64,000 bases of DNA from Hyposmocoma kahamanoa. Taxonomy: Eukaryota; Arthropoda; Insecta; Lepidoptera; Cosmopterigidae. The position numbers were made by a program, and so were the translations under genes. Below the pieces are notes generated by a model, which was given only the letters and a program-made list of their open reading frames with translations, made no database searches and had not been told where the DNA came from. Positions 1 to 11,545 of this stretch are shown here, in pieces. Each line of letters begins with the position of its first letter. Within the stretch, counting starts at the first letter, position 1. The stretch lies in NCBI RefSeq assembly GCF_003589595.1, contig NW_020654422.1, forward strand, positions 16,459,885-16,523,884. The letters are read 5' to 3'.

Positions 1-524
1 GTACTAAAGTTTTCTTATGTAAAATAAGAGCTTTAGTGACCGCCTGCCATCATTATGTAGCAACCGACTTTATGTATGGGATATTTTTTCTTTTTGGAGA
101 AATGCACCGTATATTGGCGCGTATTCAAAGCTCAAAAGAAATGTATCTGATAACAAGCGCCTTGAAAAAAGAAACAGAGGGTTGATGATCACTCACGCCT
201 TAAAAATTTTTAAATCTTCACTGTGTCATCCTATACATATTTGAAATTTTACTTAAGCATCATTTATATTTCAATTCGTTACACGGGCACGCCATTCTGA
301 CTGTGTAGAACTGCAAATAAGGTTATGTTGAACACTACTTCATGAATGTAATTGTAAATGGCGTCGAAGTTCTACAGTAAACTTGCACGTGAAATTTGGA
401 TTGCATTGTGTAGAATTTTAGAAATTATTATTTAATTATTTCAACGATATGAGATTCTGCAATATGGAAGATATGCTATAAGATTTATGTCTTATTTAAT
501 TTGTTTTAATTTTTTTAAGCTTGA

Positions 525-572
525 CAGACTTTTTAATATAATTATTAATACAAAGATCGAACAATCAAAAAT
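525..572 (-). mobile_element. SINE-2 tail fragment
   Basis: TTAATATAATTATTAATACA followed by AAGATCGAACAATC, the antisense of TTCGATCTTTGTATTAATA. Short and diverged. Confidence 0.35.
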
Positions 573-1811
573 TTAATTAAGACTTTTTAATTTTTATTAT
601 TATAATTTATTAATTTTAGTATTTTTAAATAGTTTATTATAAATAATCAAAAAATGTTTTTAACATTACGGAGGTATTCTCTCTATATTATTATGTATAG
701 ATCAGGTAATCTGTGATATTATAAATAAAAAAAATACAATACGAAATTAAATTTAAACGAATATTAATTAGTTGAAATCTATCTATCCTAAAAAAAAATC
801 AATAAAAAACTAGTATTCCAAATTTCAAGTCGATTGGACAAGTGGAAGTAACATTAATATTAATTTTATTGGAACGAACCATATATGAACGAACACACGT
901 TGCATTTTTAGTTGCAATTAAAGTTGAAATAGCAGTTGGAATGCTGTCGACTCAACCGCATGAGAATTGCTGACTGTCCTATCGCAAACTGGTATCCGAG
1001 GCATTCAAACGTTACCTCTTGTTCTAAATTCAAAATTAAAAAACCCTAGGCCTGTCGCGCACTTTTACTATATGACAATCATCGCGTGGGTTCTTTTTTT
1101 AAGGAACTCAAGAAGTCAAACCCCTATAAAACCACATTATCAAACATTTATAGTAATATTTTTTTAAATGGTTTTTTAAATAACAAACAAATTAAATTTC
1201 AATATAATATTAAACAGTTTCATGTATGTGTAAATAAAAAAACAATTGAAACATAGAAACTTAGTTTTCATAAGTAGAATTCAGAGATCAGTAAATAAAA
1301 ACCTACTACAAAATCTAAAACTAAAATCTGTTTAGTGATATGTGTTTACTAATATATCTTATATGTATATATCTTTATTTAATAGATGATGATCTTTATT
1401 TAACACCTGAACAGCTCCATTAAATTAGCCTTTAAATAAAAAACCGCCTACACAAAAGGCTACAAACTTGAACTCCTCTTTTTTGCGTCAGAGGCTAATA
1501 ATTCAAATCTCTTTCACAAATAAGTAAACCTTTAAAAACCATGACAGGAAATTGTACGTGACATATTTTAAAATTAATCACATGCATAAATGCATGCACA
1601 TAACGCGTTGTAACGGGCACCTTTTACCGAATTAATTAAATTTGTAACATACTTACCCTATGCCCAGTATTCAGCGTACCGTACCTGTGATCAAAACAAA
1701 ATGTTATTAAAAGGACGAGATATAAAAGCATGTTTCGCGAATTATTCGACCGATTCACGGAATACGTTAAAAAATGCTGGTATTATTAACCTTTTAACTT
1801 TTTTTTAAAGC
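573..1811. other. no feature recognised
   Basis: AT-rich; only a 66-residue chance frame at 967-1,167. I see no repeat shared with the rest of the window. Confidence 0.5.
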
Positions 1812-2057
1812 CGAACTTCCCTAGTACTGCCACCTTACGTATATCTGCCGCCAAGCAGTAATGTGAGCATTATTACGGGTAAAGCTGCTGGTGAAATTAA
1901 GTCAAGTTATTATCTCAGGGTGAGGGGCGCAGTGGCAATGCCCTTAAGATCTTGCGATTTAAAGCTCTGAGTGGCACTGCAACTGTTAAGGGTAAGCGTG
2001 TCGGTTCCCACCAGGAGTACGATTTGTTTGTCCCGTCACAGAGTATTATAAAAAAAA
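1812..2057 (+). repeat. repeat A copy 1
   Basis: Matches the family from TTCCCTAGTACTGCCACC through GCCAAGCAGTAATGTGAGC, GCGATTTAAAGCTCTGAGTG and the tail GAGTATTATAAAAAAAA. An internal deletion removes TTCCGGTTTGAAGGGTA. Directly followed by antisense SINE-1. The 76-residue frame over it is not a gene. Confidence 0.85.
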
Positions 2058-2200
2058 GCCGCGCACTAGACAAACCTTGTGTAGTGGGTGCCATGAACAC
2101 AAATTATACTCAAACTCACGAGAGAAACAAATGTCTCACGAGAGATTCGAACCCGAGACCTCTGCGTGGCAGATCAGCATGATCTGAGCAGTTGCTTAAA
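2058..2200 (-). mobile_element. SINE-1 copy, 3' part and head
   Basis: Antisense: CCGCGCACTAGACAAACCTT, GTGCCATGAACACAAATTAT, ACTCAAACTCACGAGAGAAA, GATTCGAACCCGAGACCTCT and GCGTGGCAGATCAGCATGAT. It starts exactly where repeat A copy 1 ends. Confidence 0.75.
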
Positions 2201-2821
2201 ACCAATTGCTTCTTGATTTAGAGGTCGCCGATTCAAATCGCATCTACTTGATTTTCTTTGTTTAGCACCAACTTCTACTCGCTAACAGAAAAGGAAAACA
2301 TGAAGATAAAAACTGCGTATCAAAGAAGGTTCATAATTCTTGGGAAACATAAGAAGCGTCCAGTCCACATTAGGCTAGCGAGGCAGATTATAAAGATAAT
2401 AAAATACAATACAAATACAAAGAAATGTCGCACTCGCAACCCGCTTATTCGGACGCTTATTTTGATTCTTAGGCTGGTCAATAGATACAACCAAGTAAAC
2501 CCGCGATGCAATTGTAATAATTTCATTTTAATTTATTTAATTTTATTTTAATTTAAAAATTTAATTTTTAAATTAAAAAATTATATTATTAAGTAAATTA
2601 ATATAATTTAAAATTTAATTTTATTTATATTCGAGAAGCACAAAACGCACAAAAAAAAGCACAAAAGCACAAAATGGAGAACCTTGTTGTTTGTGTAAAA
2701 GTTTTAATGTAGAAGTCATCAAGCGCAAGCTGCAGCAGCAGCATTAGCAGAGCAGCATCTCCTTGCTCCCAACAATCCAAAGCTGAGTATATAATATATA
2801 GTATATCCGTAGTACCTAGTC

Positions 2822-2862
2822 TGAGGGTCCTATTCTAGAACTCTACTCAATACTCAATAGTG
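2822..2862 (+). repeat. repeat G fragment
   Basis: GGGTCCTATTCTAGAACTCT and ACTCAATACTCAATAG match the outer arm of palindrome G at 61.9 kb. Confidence 0.45.
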
Positions 2863-3900
2863 AATAGCAATGGTGTGTTTAGGAAGAACAAATTAATAGT
2901 ATAAGTAATAAGTGAATGGTCTTTTGACTTTTATTATAAAAATTCGTTAAGTATGGCAGGGATAACATTTGCATGGTGTTAGTTCACTGGTGCAAAGTCC
3001 TCCTCATGTGTGCCGGGGATAAAATGATGTGTACTTGTCTACGTGATGTGTACGAGTAGAAGTTAATTACAACAAAACTGCAAAATAGCAGTTAAAATGT
3101 GTGTTATAGCCAATACAATCCATTTGCAGTTTCAATGTAGACACCTTTACTAAATTTAGTAAATCGCTATTTAATTTGCGTCAACATTTAAATTTCAATT
3201 TACAGAGTGTAACGAACAGTGCGGTGCTGTTAAATTTCAGGTTGTAGAGAGCTACTACGAAATAGACAATTTTTTAGGTTCAATAAATTAAGGTCTTTCT
3301 ATATAAATTTAATTTACAAAATGACGATAGTAATTTATCGTTATTAACATCACTAGCCCTGTGGCTATCATAAACTTGTACTTTTACTTCCTTTGAAGTA
3401 AGACGACGATGTAAGGAAAATTTAATGTTTTATTAATTTTATACAAAAGATGGTAAAGTGTTTTAAAATTTAATAATTGCTGCATTTTCTTCCGCCAAGG
3501 AAAGGAAGTTTTAATTTAAGATTTTATTGAATTAAAAAAATAGTTTCTATAGCGATATTTTTGTGTGCTCAATAAAAAGAAATAAATATTGACGCTGTCA
3601 TTCATTCTGTCATTTATATCCCGTATTTTTCTTTCGCATGTTGTTTTCAGAATAATCATCGTAATGGCATGTCTTAGTAATTCAGAATATTGTGAAATGA
3701 CGCTGTGTGTTGGAGTTGTGAACGAAAGCCTAGACCAAGCTGGTGAACTCGATACCGTGAGAGATTTGTCGATAGTAGACGGAGCTGAACGCGTCGCTTT
3801 GTTTGAGAGCTTGCTTTTACATAATGGTGTTGTGACTTGCTAATTCCTGTGTGACAGGCCAGAAAATCGCCCAATTGCTCGAGATCCTGTAGGGATACCT
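2863..3900. other. no feature recognised
   Basis: Includes an 84-residue plus frame (3,589-3,843) and an overlapping minus frame; neither shows a domain or splice-supported borders. Confidence 0.45.
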
Positions 3901-4129
3901 AAGGAAGTACTGCTACCTTACTTATTTCGTAAGAAGAGTAAGGGTGCTGATTAAATTACAGGCACATGGGCCTTGTCAACTTATTTCTCAGGGTGATGGA
4001 CGCAGTGGCAGTGCCCCTGAGATCTTGCGATTTAAAGCTCTGAGTGGCACTGCAACTGTTATGGACAGGCGTGTAGCTTACCATCAGGCGCACGACTTGT
4101 TCGTCCCATCACTAGATATTATAAAATAA
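3901..4129 (+). repeat. repeat A copy 2
   Basis: AAGGAAGTACTGCTACC, then AAATTACAGGCACATGGGCC, GCAGTGGCAGTGCCCC and GATTTAAAGCTCTGAGTGGC, with tail TAGATATTATAAAATAAA. The first hairpin region is deleted; the second hairpin remains. Confidence 0.85.
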
Positions 4130-4995
4130 AATAGATCCGATAATCCGGTGATCTTAGATTATTTCGAGTATAATCCGCTGACCAGCACTCTCCAAGCTGT
4201 TGCAGCTATTGGGATCGCAAACCTCAATAAGCAGGTGAGACACATTGTGTACATAATGATGGATGGCATCCTTATTACTACTATCGAACGCAAGAGCTGG
4301 TATTACGAAATTTTCGGCCAAGTTGACCATTTTCTGAAGGATACAGGAACCATGCTCAATTTGCTAAAAAAAATTTGCATCATTAAATTTGTGGATGGAC
4401 GAAGCTTCACTTACTAAAGAAGGTACAATGAATGTTCATAATGAAAAAATATTCAACACAAGCGCAGCTGTTTACACGATTTATGCTTCTACTCTAGGCT
4501 CGCGGAGTAGCAAGATAACTTATAAACTTACTTCCATTTGTGCCTATTATAGTTTAGATTACACAGACCCTGTGCTTTCGATTGCCAGGTCACCATTAGT
4601 GTGAAAATGATTTAGTACGTAATATCGTAAACAGACTTCTAGATTTTTGTAATAGATCCATAATAGAACTTGGATAAAAGAAAAAGAGATATGTGTAACT
4701 ATTACGTTATACTTTAAGCAGAAGACAAACCATTATTTCACTATTTCCTTTCGAATTGGATGCTAATAAATTTGTGATGTAAAAAAACATGTTTTCCATC
4801 TTTATTATCGGATTTAGTTGATGTTAAAACAATCCTCGTCCGATCATCGTAATCTTAAAGATCAATATTTCTTTATTTCATTATTTTTAAGAAATGTATA
4901 CAAATCTCAGAGTCAATAGTTTCGCAAGTATAACATACATATATAACATGTAAATAATGACAATGTTTATTTACTGTTAGTGTAAGTTGTATATT
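4130..4995. other. no supported gene
   Basis: An 89-residue plus frame (4,148-4,417) has a GC content slightly above the flanks and an internal CAGGTGAG donor-like site at about 4,229, but no domain I recognise. Confidence 0.4.
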
Positions 4996-4996
4996 A

Positions 4997-5027
<31 letters not shown>

Positions 5028-5030
5028 ATT
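4996..5030 (+). repeat. AAAT microsatellite
   Basis: About eight ATAA-type tetranucleotide units in tandem. Confidence 0.9.
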
Positions 5031-5557
5031 TAAAATTGCATCAAACTTAATTGACGTAATTTGCTATCACAAATATTACTAAGAGTTCCTTCTAAGTCTT
5101 TGACAAACCAATCACTTTTGGTTCTACCCCCTACATTGATTACAGGCAAAACAAGTTTCCGTTGCGTGCAAGCAATAATTTTAACACTTCATGTAATACT
5201 TTTAATCTAGATATATTCTATTTCAGCAATTTCTGAGTGGTCACTTCTTTGACTCATAGTGAAGTTTAGAACTGTGGTTGTCTTTTTATGTAACAGGTTA
5301 GTTAAATTGTACACCGAAGTTACAAATAACTCTTTATTATATTTCCATGTGTAATTAGCTTTCAGTTATTATTATGTCTTCCTATTAAACAAGTAAGATA
5401 AATAAATATAAATTAATTTCATGACCTATAGTCAGCACAGCAATTAAGTACTAAAATGACGTCATTATTTGGTACGCTGTATTTTATAGTGCATTTTCAT
5501 AATTAATCACAACACAATTATTGCATATTTTTTCACACACTTTTTATTCTTTCTTAC

Positions 5558-5769
5558 CTCATAGGTAAAATAAGAAAATTGTCATGTGACAAGTTGTAAG
5601 TCTTATCACGGGGATCAACTGTTACTTTGGGACCATTATTTCGTCCTCTCAGGTTTTTGTCCCTATCGTATAAATAAATGGTGTATTTGATGCTCTCCAG
5701 ACGCCGGTGAAAGCTTCGATATCTGAATTTAACATTATGGAGCTTTATGAATGAAATGATTTTCATGTT
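5558..5769 (-). CDS. candidate host exon (212 nt), unknown protein
   Basis: A 70-codon open stretch on the minus strand with plausible splice borders. Upstream border TTATCAG|AACATG and downstream border CTATGAG|GTAAGAAAG, the latter a strong donor match. Phase is 0 at the start and 2 at the end. The protein contains RSFHRRLESIKYTIYLYDRD and NGPKVTVDPRDKTYNL, rich in charged and aromatic residues and unlike any repeat family here. I do not recognise the family. If real, the rest of the gene must lie in large introns' distance or outside the window. A chance ORF with lucky borders remains possible. Confidence 0.4.
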
Positions 5770-6239
5770 CTGATAATAGTATCAGTAATATCTGAAAGGA
5801 TTTTTGGTCTCTGTATATTAAGCCTTTTGTCCTTTATGATATCGAAAAAAGTAATAAATCATTGGTTCACTAAGTTGCAACTTCTTTTCTAAGAAAAAGA
5901 AAAAGTGAAAATTGGAATTTTGTCTAGATTGTGTCGAATGTGATAAGAAGATTAAAGAAAAAGCTACTAGACCTTAATCAGAAGATGATCTGCTTAAAAA
6001 GGACATGATTAAAGGACCCGAGAAAGAAATTATGCGTTTGCAAAAGTAATACTATTGCAAACGGAGATGTAAGAAGTATATGTCAAGATCAAGCAGTAGC
6101 TAGGGGCCAATTAAAGTTTTATACTCGATGTTTAAAGTATTTCCTTATGTTAGTGACATTAGATGTCATACGTATGTAAGTCCGGTCGTAGAACTATTAT
6201 GAAACGTGGTTTTAAATCCTTTTCTTTTGGCATAAAAGT

Positions 6240-7011
6240 AGTCAAAAAGCCTACAGAGTTAGAGCAATGCCACACGGGCGCTACTGGTGCGTTGCGTCGT
6301 CGCAGCTCTATGACTTCAACCAAATGCCGCACGTGCAAGCGATGTCGCAACGTAGCGTTGCTAAGGCCGGGATCGCACTGGTACGGCGACAGCGACTCGG
6401 CGGCGACGCGAAAAATAGGTGGCCGCATTGCAAAAGCGAGAAGCCAGCGAAACGCCGCTACGTCGCTTGGGTGGTCGCACCGGGCAGGTTAGGCGATGGT
6501 CAGGCGATCAGTGGCGGGTGCACAGACGGCGCACGCGACGAATAGTCACGTTTGTGTTTATATAGTTCTTAGGTTTTGAGTTGTCACGTTTGTGTTGTCA
6601 AAAGAGGTGCGGTATCTCGAATATGTCGCGCCCTTCGCACGAACACCGCGAGGCGTTGCGGCCGCTCAGGTACATCACCGCATATTTTGTCGCACATCGT
6701 GACAAATCGCCGTCGCACCGCTGCTTGTCGTACGAAATTCAAGTGTTGTCGCGAGTCGCTGAATAATTTTATTTTGCGACCACCCTCATTGCTTGTAGAA
6801 CATTTGAAGTTTCTTTACGATATGAACAAATAAATTTCGCTTGTCCTTTCTACAGTGCGGCCACCGACATATGTTTATATAAGTTTGTTTTCACGAAATC
6901 GCCGTCGCGTCGCAGTCACCTTAGTAGTGCGGCCACGGCCTTACTTGTGCATCGCAGAGCACGTACGATGCGCGCATGTTCCGTCGCCTCGCGCCGTTTC
7001 TACGCACCGGG
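6240..7011. other. CpG-rich island of unknown origin
   Basis: Composition differs sharply from its flanks. The pentamer GTCGC occurs about a dozen times on the plus strand, and GCGGCCAC-like motifs occur at 6,419, 6,855 and 6,928. Several overlapping frames (66-109 residues, both strands) exist only because stops are rare in GC-rich DNA; none shows a domain. The right border coincides with the 5' end of repeat A copy 3. It resembles element O in CpG richness, but I found no TIRs. Confidence 0.6.
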
Positions 7012-7271
7012 TTTTAGTAGCAGTCGAGCTCCTTGTGAAAGAGTACGTCGAGGGAAGTACTGCCACCTAACCTATTTCTGCCCCCAACCAGTAATGCTCA
7101 CATTACTACGTTCAGGTTTGAAGGTTAAAGGTGCTGTTGAAATTACTAGGAGTGCATATGGGACTTGTCAACGGGCGCGGTGGTAGTGCCTCTCAGATCT
7201 TTGCGATTTAAAGCTCTGAGTGGTCATGCAATTGCTATGGATAGGAGTATCGCTTACCACCAGGCGCACGA
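7012..7271 (+). repeat. repeat A copy 3
   Basis: Near full-length 5' end, TTTTAGTAGCAGTCGAGCTC, starting exactly at the edge of the CpG-rich island. The 3' end stops in CAGGCGCACGACAC where element B1 begins. The last ~40 bp of the family are missing. Confidence 0.85.
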
Positions 7272-7515
7272 CACGAACGACCTCAAAAGTTCGTAGAATT
7301 ACATTTATTTGCAAAGTTTTATTGAAATCGGTTACCGGAAAGTGCGCGAAACCGGATTCGCCCCCTAGTTTGCCACCCTTAAAGGTGGGATATTTCCTTC
7401 AAATTTAAATGGGAGCAATGCTGAAGTAACCCCTTTCCAATAAAACAAGGAAAGAACCTGGAAAAAATATACAATCGAATTGAGACCCTCCCCTTTTTTG
7501 AAGTCGGTTAAAAAA
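7272..7515 (+). mobile_element. TIR element B copy 1
   Basis: Begins ACGACCTCAAAAGTTCG and ends TTTTGAAGTCGGTTAAAAA, so its ends are inverted (ACCGACTTCAAA reversed). Interior: ATCGGTTACCGGAAAGTGCG, TTCAAATTTAAATGGGAGCA, ATCGAATTGAGACCCTCC. About 240 bp without coding capacity. It abuts the truncated end of repeat A copy 3. Confidence 0.75.
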
Positions 7516-8725
7516 TGTGACATGTAATTGTAATTTATATGTAGTACAACGCAACGTCACCGCTTAGGCGTCACATCACATCGTGGCATCGCTATTACAT
7601 TAAAAGATAAACATTTTGTCACCACCGGATACCGGGTAAAATGAAAATGTAATATGTAGGATTCGATATCATCCTAGAGTAAGATGATGCGTATAGATCG
7701 CACCGTTTATCACATTAGTGCTCTAACATGGAGCGTTCGAATGAGATTCGTTGAGTAGTATAACATTTTGGCAGTCGTCCAAAGGTTGTAAAATTGCGGA
7801 AAACATTTTTATGTGATGGCGTTGTCATTATTAATCATCTATTGCGGAAACAAATTATGTTTGTCAGTATTGTTACGTAATGAATAACAATGCAGGATTT
7901 GCATATTCTGGAGATAAACCTGGTTCAATGATATTTGGAACTTTGATCAAAATCAGCCTTATCACAGTTAATATCGTGTATCAATGAATTGGGATGAATT
8001 CCAATGTTTTCATCAAAATGCACCGAATTTCATTGATACAGAATTGACTTTTATTAAATTTTCACACATTTTTGATACAACATTCAGATAGCCGAATGGG
8101 GCGAAGTGGCACAGAAGAGAACAAAGTGGTGTGCTATAGTCGCATGGGCCAAAATCCTCTTTGGATTACTGAGCCATGAATATTTATGTTACATTCTTTA
8201 TGCGTGGGAGGTTTCCCTTTACTCTTGTGTGGCGAACCCTTTCTTTGGATCGATAAAAAGTTCTACAATGAAATGTTTGAAAAGTTATGTCACATTTCAA
8301 CATTCTTTTTTCGTAATTACAAATTGCTTTAATCGTAAATTCTGTTACATGATTGGCCCGGACAGTGACGGCACGAGGTACTCAGCCTATGGGACCGATA
8401 ACCTCGGTCAAAATTAATCCTTTCCCGGTTTGACTAATCAAATTACAGGATCGAGCGGGGCAATCAGTCGTAGCTAAGTAATAAGACTTGGCTATTCAAC
8501 TTATTTACTTTATTTAGACTGGAGCAATCGTGACTAAATTAACTTTGTAAAGTGAATTTTTAGTTAGTCGGCCTATATAGACAATTTTAAAGTACCTAAG
8601 TAACCTAAGTACTAATCCGCACTGATAGCGTATAGAAAATTTGTTCCTGTGTCTGCCTATTAGACCTATGTGTGTTATTTGTAACTTTGTTGTTTATTGC
8701 TTAAATCAGTCCAGAATATTAGAAA
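7516..8725. other. no feature recognised
   Basis: Contains a 103-residue frame at 8,106-8,417 without a domain or coding-like composition. Confidence 0.45.
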
Positions 8726-8926
8726 AAACCGACCTCAAATGGCATTCATCCCTTGGATTGCCACTCTTAGAAGTGGAACATTTTCTTCAAATTTAAATGG
8801 AACCACTATTGAAGTACCTTCTTTCCAACAAAAACAGAATCATCAAAATCGGTTCATCGCGTGACACATATACAAAAAAACAGTCAAATTGAGGACCTCC
8901 TCCTTTTTTTAAAGTCGTTTAAAAAT
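8726..8926 (+). mobile_element. TIR element B copy 2
   Basis: Starts AAACCGACCTCAAATGGCAT and ends AAAGTCGTTTAAAAAT. The interior keeps GAAGTGGAACATTTTCTTCA and AATTTAAATGGAACCACTAT. An internal part after the left end is missing, compared with B3. Confidence 0.75.
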
Positions 8927-9249
8927 AGTAATAGAAACCATTTATTGCAACGCCATATTATAAGAAAGAAACGCAAAAACGTAATATAAATAAAAACAAT
9001 AAAATAAAATAAATAACATAACAAACAGCATAGCTAACATTTAAGCGAAACTTAACACTATGCTGACATTCAGCTAAAGCCACCGCCTAGACTGGGCTGT
9101 GACGCTGGTTTTCAATGGACCCTAGCAAGTGAGTGAGTGACGTGTGCATGTCGAAATGAAATATTTCGTAAATAGTTACATATGTCTTATGTGTATATCG
9201 TGTTATTAAGAAATAGGAAAAGTACTTCTACTTAAAAACCAAAGACAAA

Positions 9250-9437
9250 CATCCGTTCGTTCCGTAGCGAAGTTGGGAGAGCGTCAGTTACGGTATGCTG
9301 AAGGCGCTGGTCCAAAAACAGCCGGATCGAAAGATTTTTTCTTAGTGTTCGATCTTTGTATTAATAGTTATAACAAATTAGTGGAGTAATTACAAAAAAT
9401 AATTGAATATCATGATACCATCGTGATATTCAATAAA
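9250..9437 (+). mobile_element. SINE-2, head and tail
   Basis: tRNA-like head TTCCGTAGCGAAGTTGGGAG, CGTCAGTTACGGTATGCTGA, GGCGCTGGTCCAA, then the tail GGATCGAAAGATTTTTTCTT, GTTCGATCTTTGTATTAATA, AACAAATTAGTGGAGTAATT and AATTGAATATCATGATA. About 185 bp. Confidence 0.7.
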
Positions 9438-11330
9438 CGTAATATCGTCGGGGATAGTGTAAATCCGCGTATGTAGTGTTGGTAAAAAGCCCGTATCAGC
9501 ACCAAACCAAATTTCACAGGAGAGGGATTTAACGTTATTACCTTGTTATTTCAATGGCTACGACTTTTCATTTTTACACAGCAAGCATTAATTTATATTG
9601 TCTACGGACTGATAACAATAGATTCCCGTAAATCACACGGTAAAAACAGATTACTTAGAAAAAGACAAAATTCTTTTTATGAAGACAAATTTATTAAATC
9701 CAACAAAACGATCCTCTCCCTATAGACGCTAGAGAATAATTACTTGATAATAGTAAAAAAACGTCTCAAAAGTGTATTTTTGTTATAAGACAGAAATATT
9801 TAGTCCAAGAGCAAATTAATTTACTTCAAGTCACAAAGCCACTCTAGATTCAACAAAATATTTATTTGTTATTAGAAATGTCCGATTTCGATTTGAAAAA
9901 AAAAAGAATGAAAAATTACTTAATTAAAGGTACTTAATTATTTGACTGAAGATTTGTGTTTTCTAATTTCAAAAAGGGTAAATTTACAGGGTTATGGACC
10001 CAACAGTATGTCTCACTAGCGTGAAAGCACACAGTTCAGTGTCAAACCTTAAAGTAGCAGAAATAGGACGGAATCTTCTCAAATACTTGAGGACCATTCA
10101 GTGCCACATAAATGCTACATCGGCAGAAAGCACTAACAATTTTAAATATATGAGATGACTTTATACTATTGAAGTTAACAAAACGATAGCGCGTTTCAGA
10201 GTACAACTAATGCCATCTAGCAGTGGCGTTATGGAACTAATTGCATGTTAAAATTGTGCTTGTTACAAGTGTAGTTTGATTTCATCCACCAAATTTCTTA
10301 AATTATGACTATAAATAACACCCTAACAAACTAGAGATACTACGTATTGTTTCTTTGGATAAATGACTGTTTATGATTTTTATAATTACAAGCACAAGTA
10401 AAAGTAATCTTTACCGCGTGCGCCTTCGGCGACATGTCACGACAACATTGACTATGAAAACGCAACGAAATATTGCTTTAAGAATATACTCTAGAATTTA
10501 GAATATTAATCTTAATATAAAACTTCTTCTTTTTTTGTTTAAGAATATATTTTCTTAAAATACACCCAAGAAATTTTGAATTCATTTAAGATTATTTAAA
10601 TTTGATGTAAGAGGTAAAAATTTCTTGATGTAAGTAATGTCCAATGAATTGATTAGAGATGAAATAAAATTTTGAAGGGAACGTATTTGTCTCAAAGTTA
10701 GAATAAAGTTAAGAATAAAATTGTATTAGAAAAAGATAAGCAGTATTTTTGTGTTGACAATATTTTATTACTTTTAATAAATATTTTTTCAGAATTAGCA
10801 AATATTGTGAGAAATTGCTCTTTCTTATTAGTAGAAATCCTTTTTTTCTGGCAGTTTTCGATTTGATCAGGTTTTGATTTGGCGACTAAATTACCGAAAT
10901 GGAGACTCATAATCAAGTGCTAGTTACGCATAATTGTACGACCCCCGACCATATTACAAATGTACTTCAATGTTAGTATTAAAACTGTAACAGTGGATAA
11001 ATGCGTTTCTAATTTTTTGACAACACCCTTTTAAATTGCCCTTCAAAAACGCATGACATTCAGTAATGTTCTTTATATTCCGTCCAACTCCAAAGGATAT
11101 TTATTTCACTTTTGACAGCTCGAATTCTAATCAATTAGTGATGTCCTAATGCGTTACCGATTCGACTTTGTATAACAATCAATTTTATTTACGAAGTTTT
11201 AATCGTGAATTTGTGTATTCAAGAATTAATAATTAATTTTCATGAGTGCAAGTGACGATGCCAATTCATATGGAGAAGAATCCGATAATTCATTACAGTA
11301 AGCAATAAGAACTTATTATAATTAATTAAT
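9438..11330. other. no feature recognised
   Basis: AT-rich DNA with short chance frames only. Confidence 0.5.
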
Positions 11331-11545
11331 AACTGCCTCGGTGGCCGAACGGTTACCATGCCGGACTGCCACGCAGAGGTCCCAGGTTCGATTCCCGGGC
11401 CGGGAGAAATATTTGTATGACCTACATTTATTTCTCTCGTGAGTTTGGGTGTAATTTGTAGTTGTCTGTGTGTGTGTCCATGGCACCCGCGACACAGGGT
11501 TTCCCTAGTGCGGGGCTATGTTGAGTGTGTGCGTTATTGTTACTA
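11331..11545 (+). mobile_element. SINE-1, full-length tRNA-derived SINE
   Basis: About 215 bp. The head is tRNA-like: box A TGGCCGAACGG at 11,342-11,352 and box B GGTTCGATTCC at 11,385-11,395, the internal RNA polymerase III promoter elements. The body reads GAGAAATATTTGTATGACCT, TTTATTTCTCTCGTGAGTTT and CAGGGTTTCCCTAGTGCGGG. No coding capacity; it would depend on a LINE for mobility. The box spacing is short for a real tRNA with an intact anticodon arm and there is no matching acceptor stem, so it is not a tRNA gene. Confidence 0.85.

Noticed and set aside
6163..6492. 109-residue plus-strand ORF and overlapping frames
   Set aside because: Overlapping long frames on both strands in a GC-rich block with no domain; the effect of few stop codons.
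8106..8417. 103-residue ORF
   Set aside because: No domain, no splice-supported borders, composition like the flanks.
11342..11400. tRNA gene
   Set aside because: Box A and box B are present, but the head is repeated at eight loci with a constant SINE body and does not form a complete tRNA fold; it is a tRNA-derived SINE.
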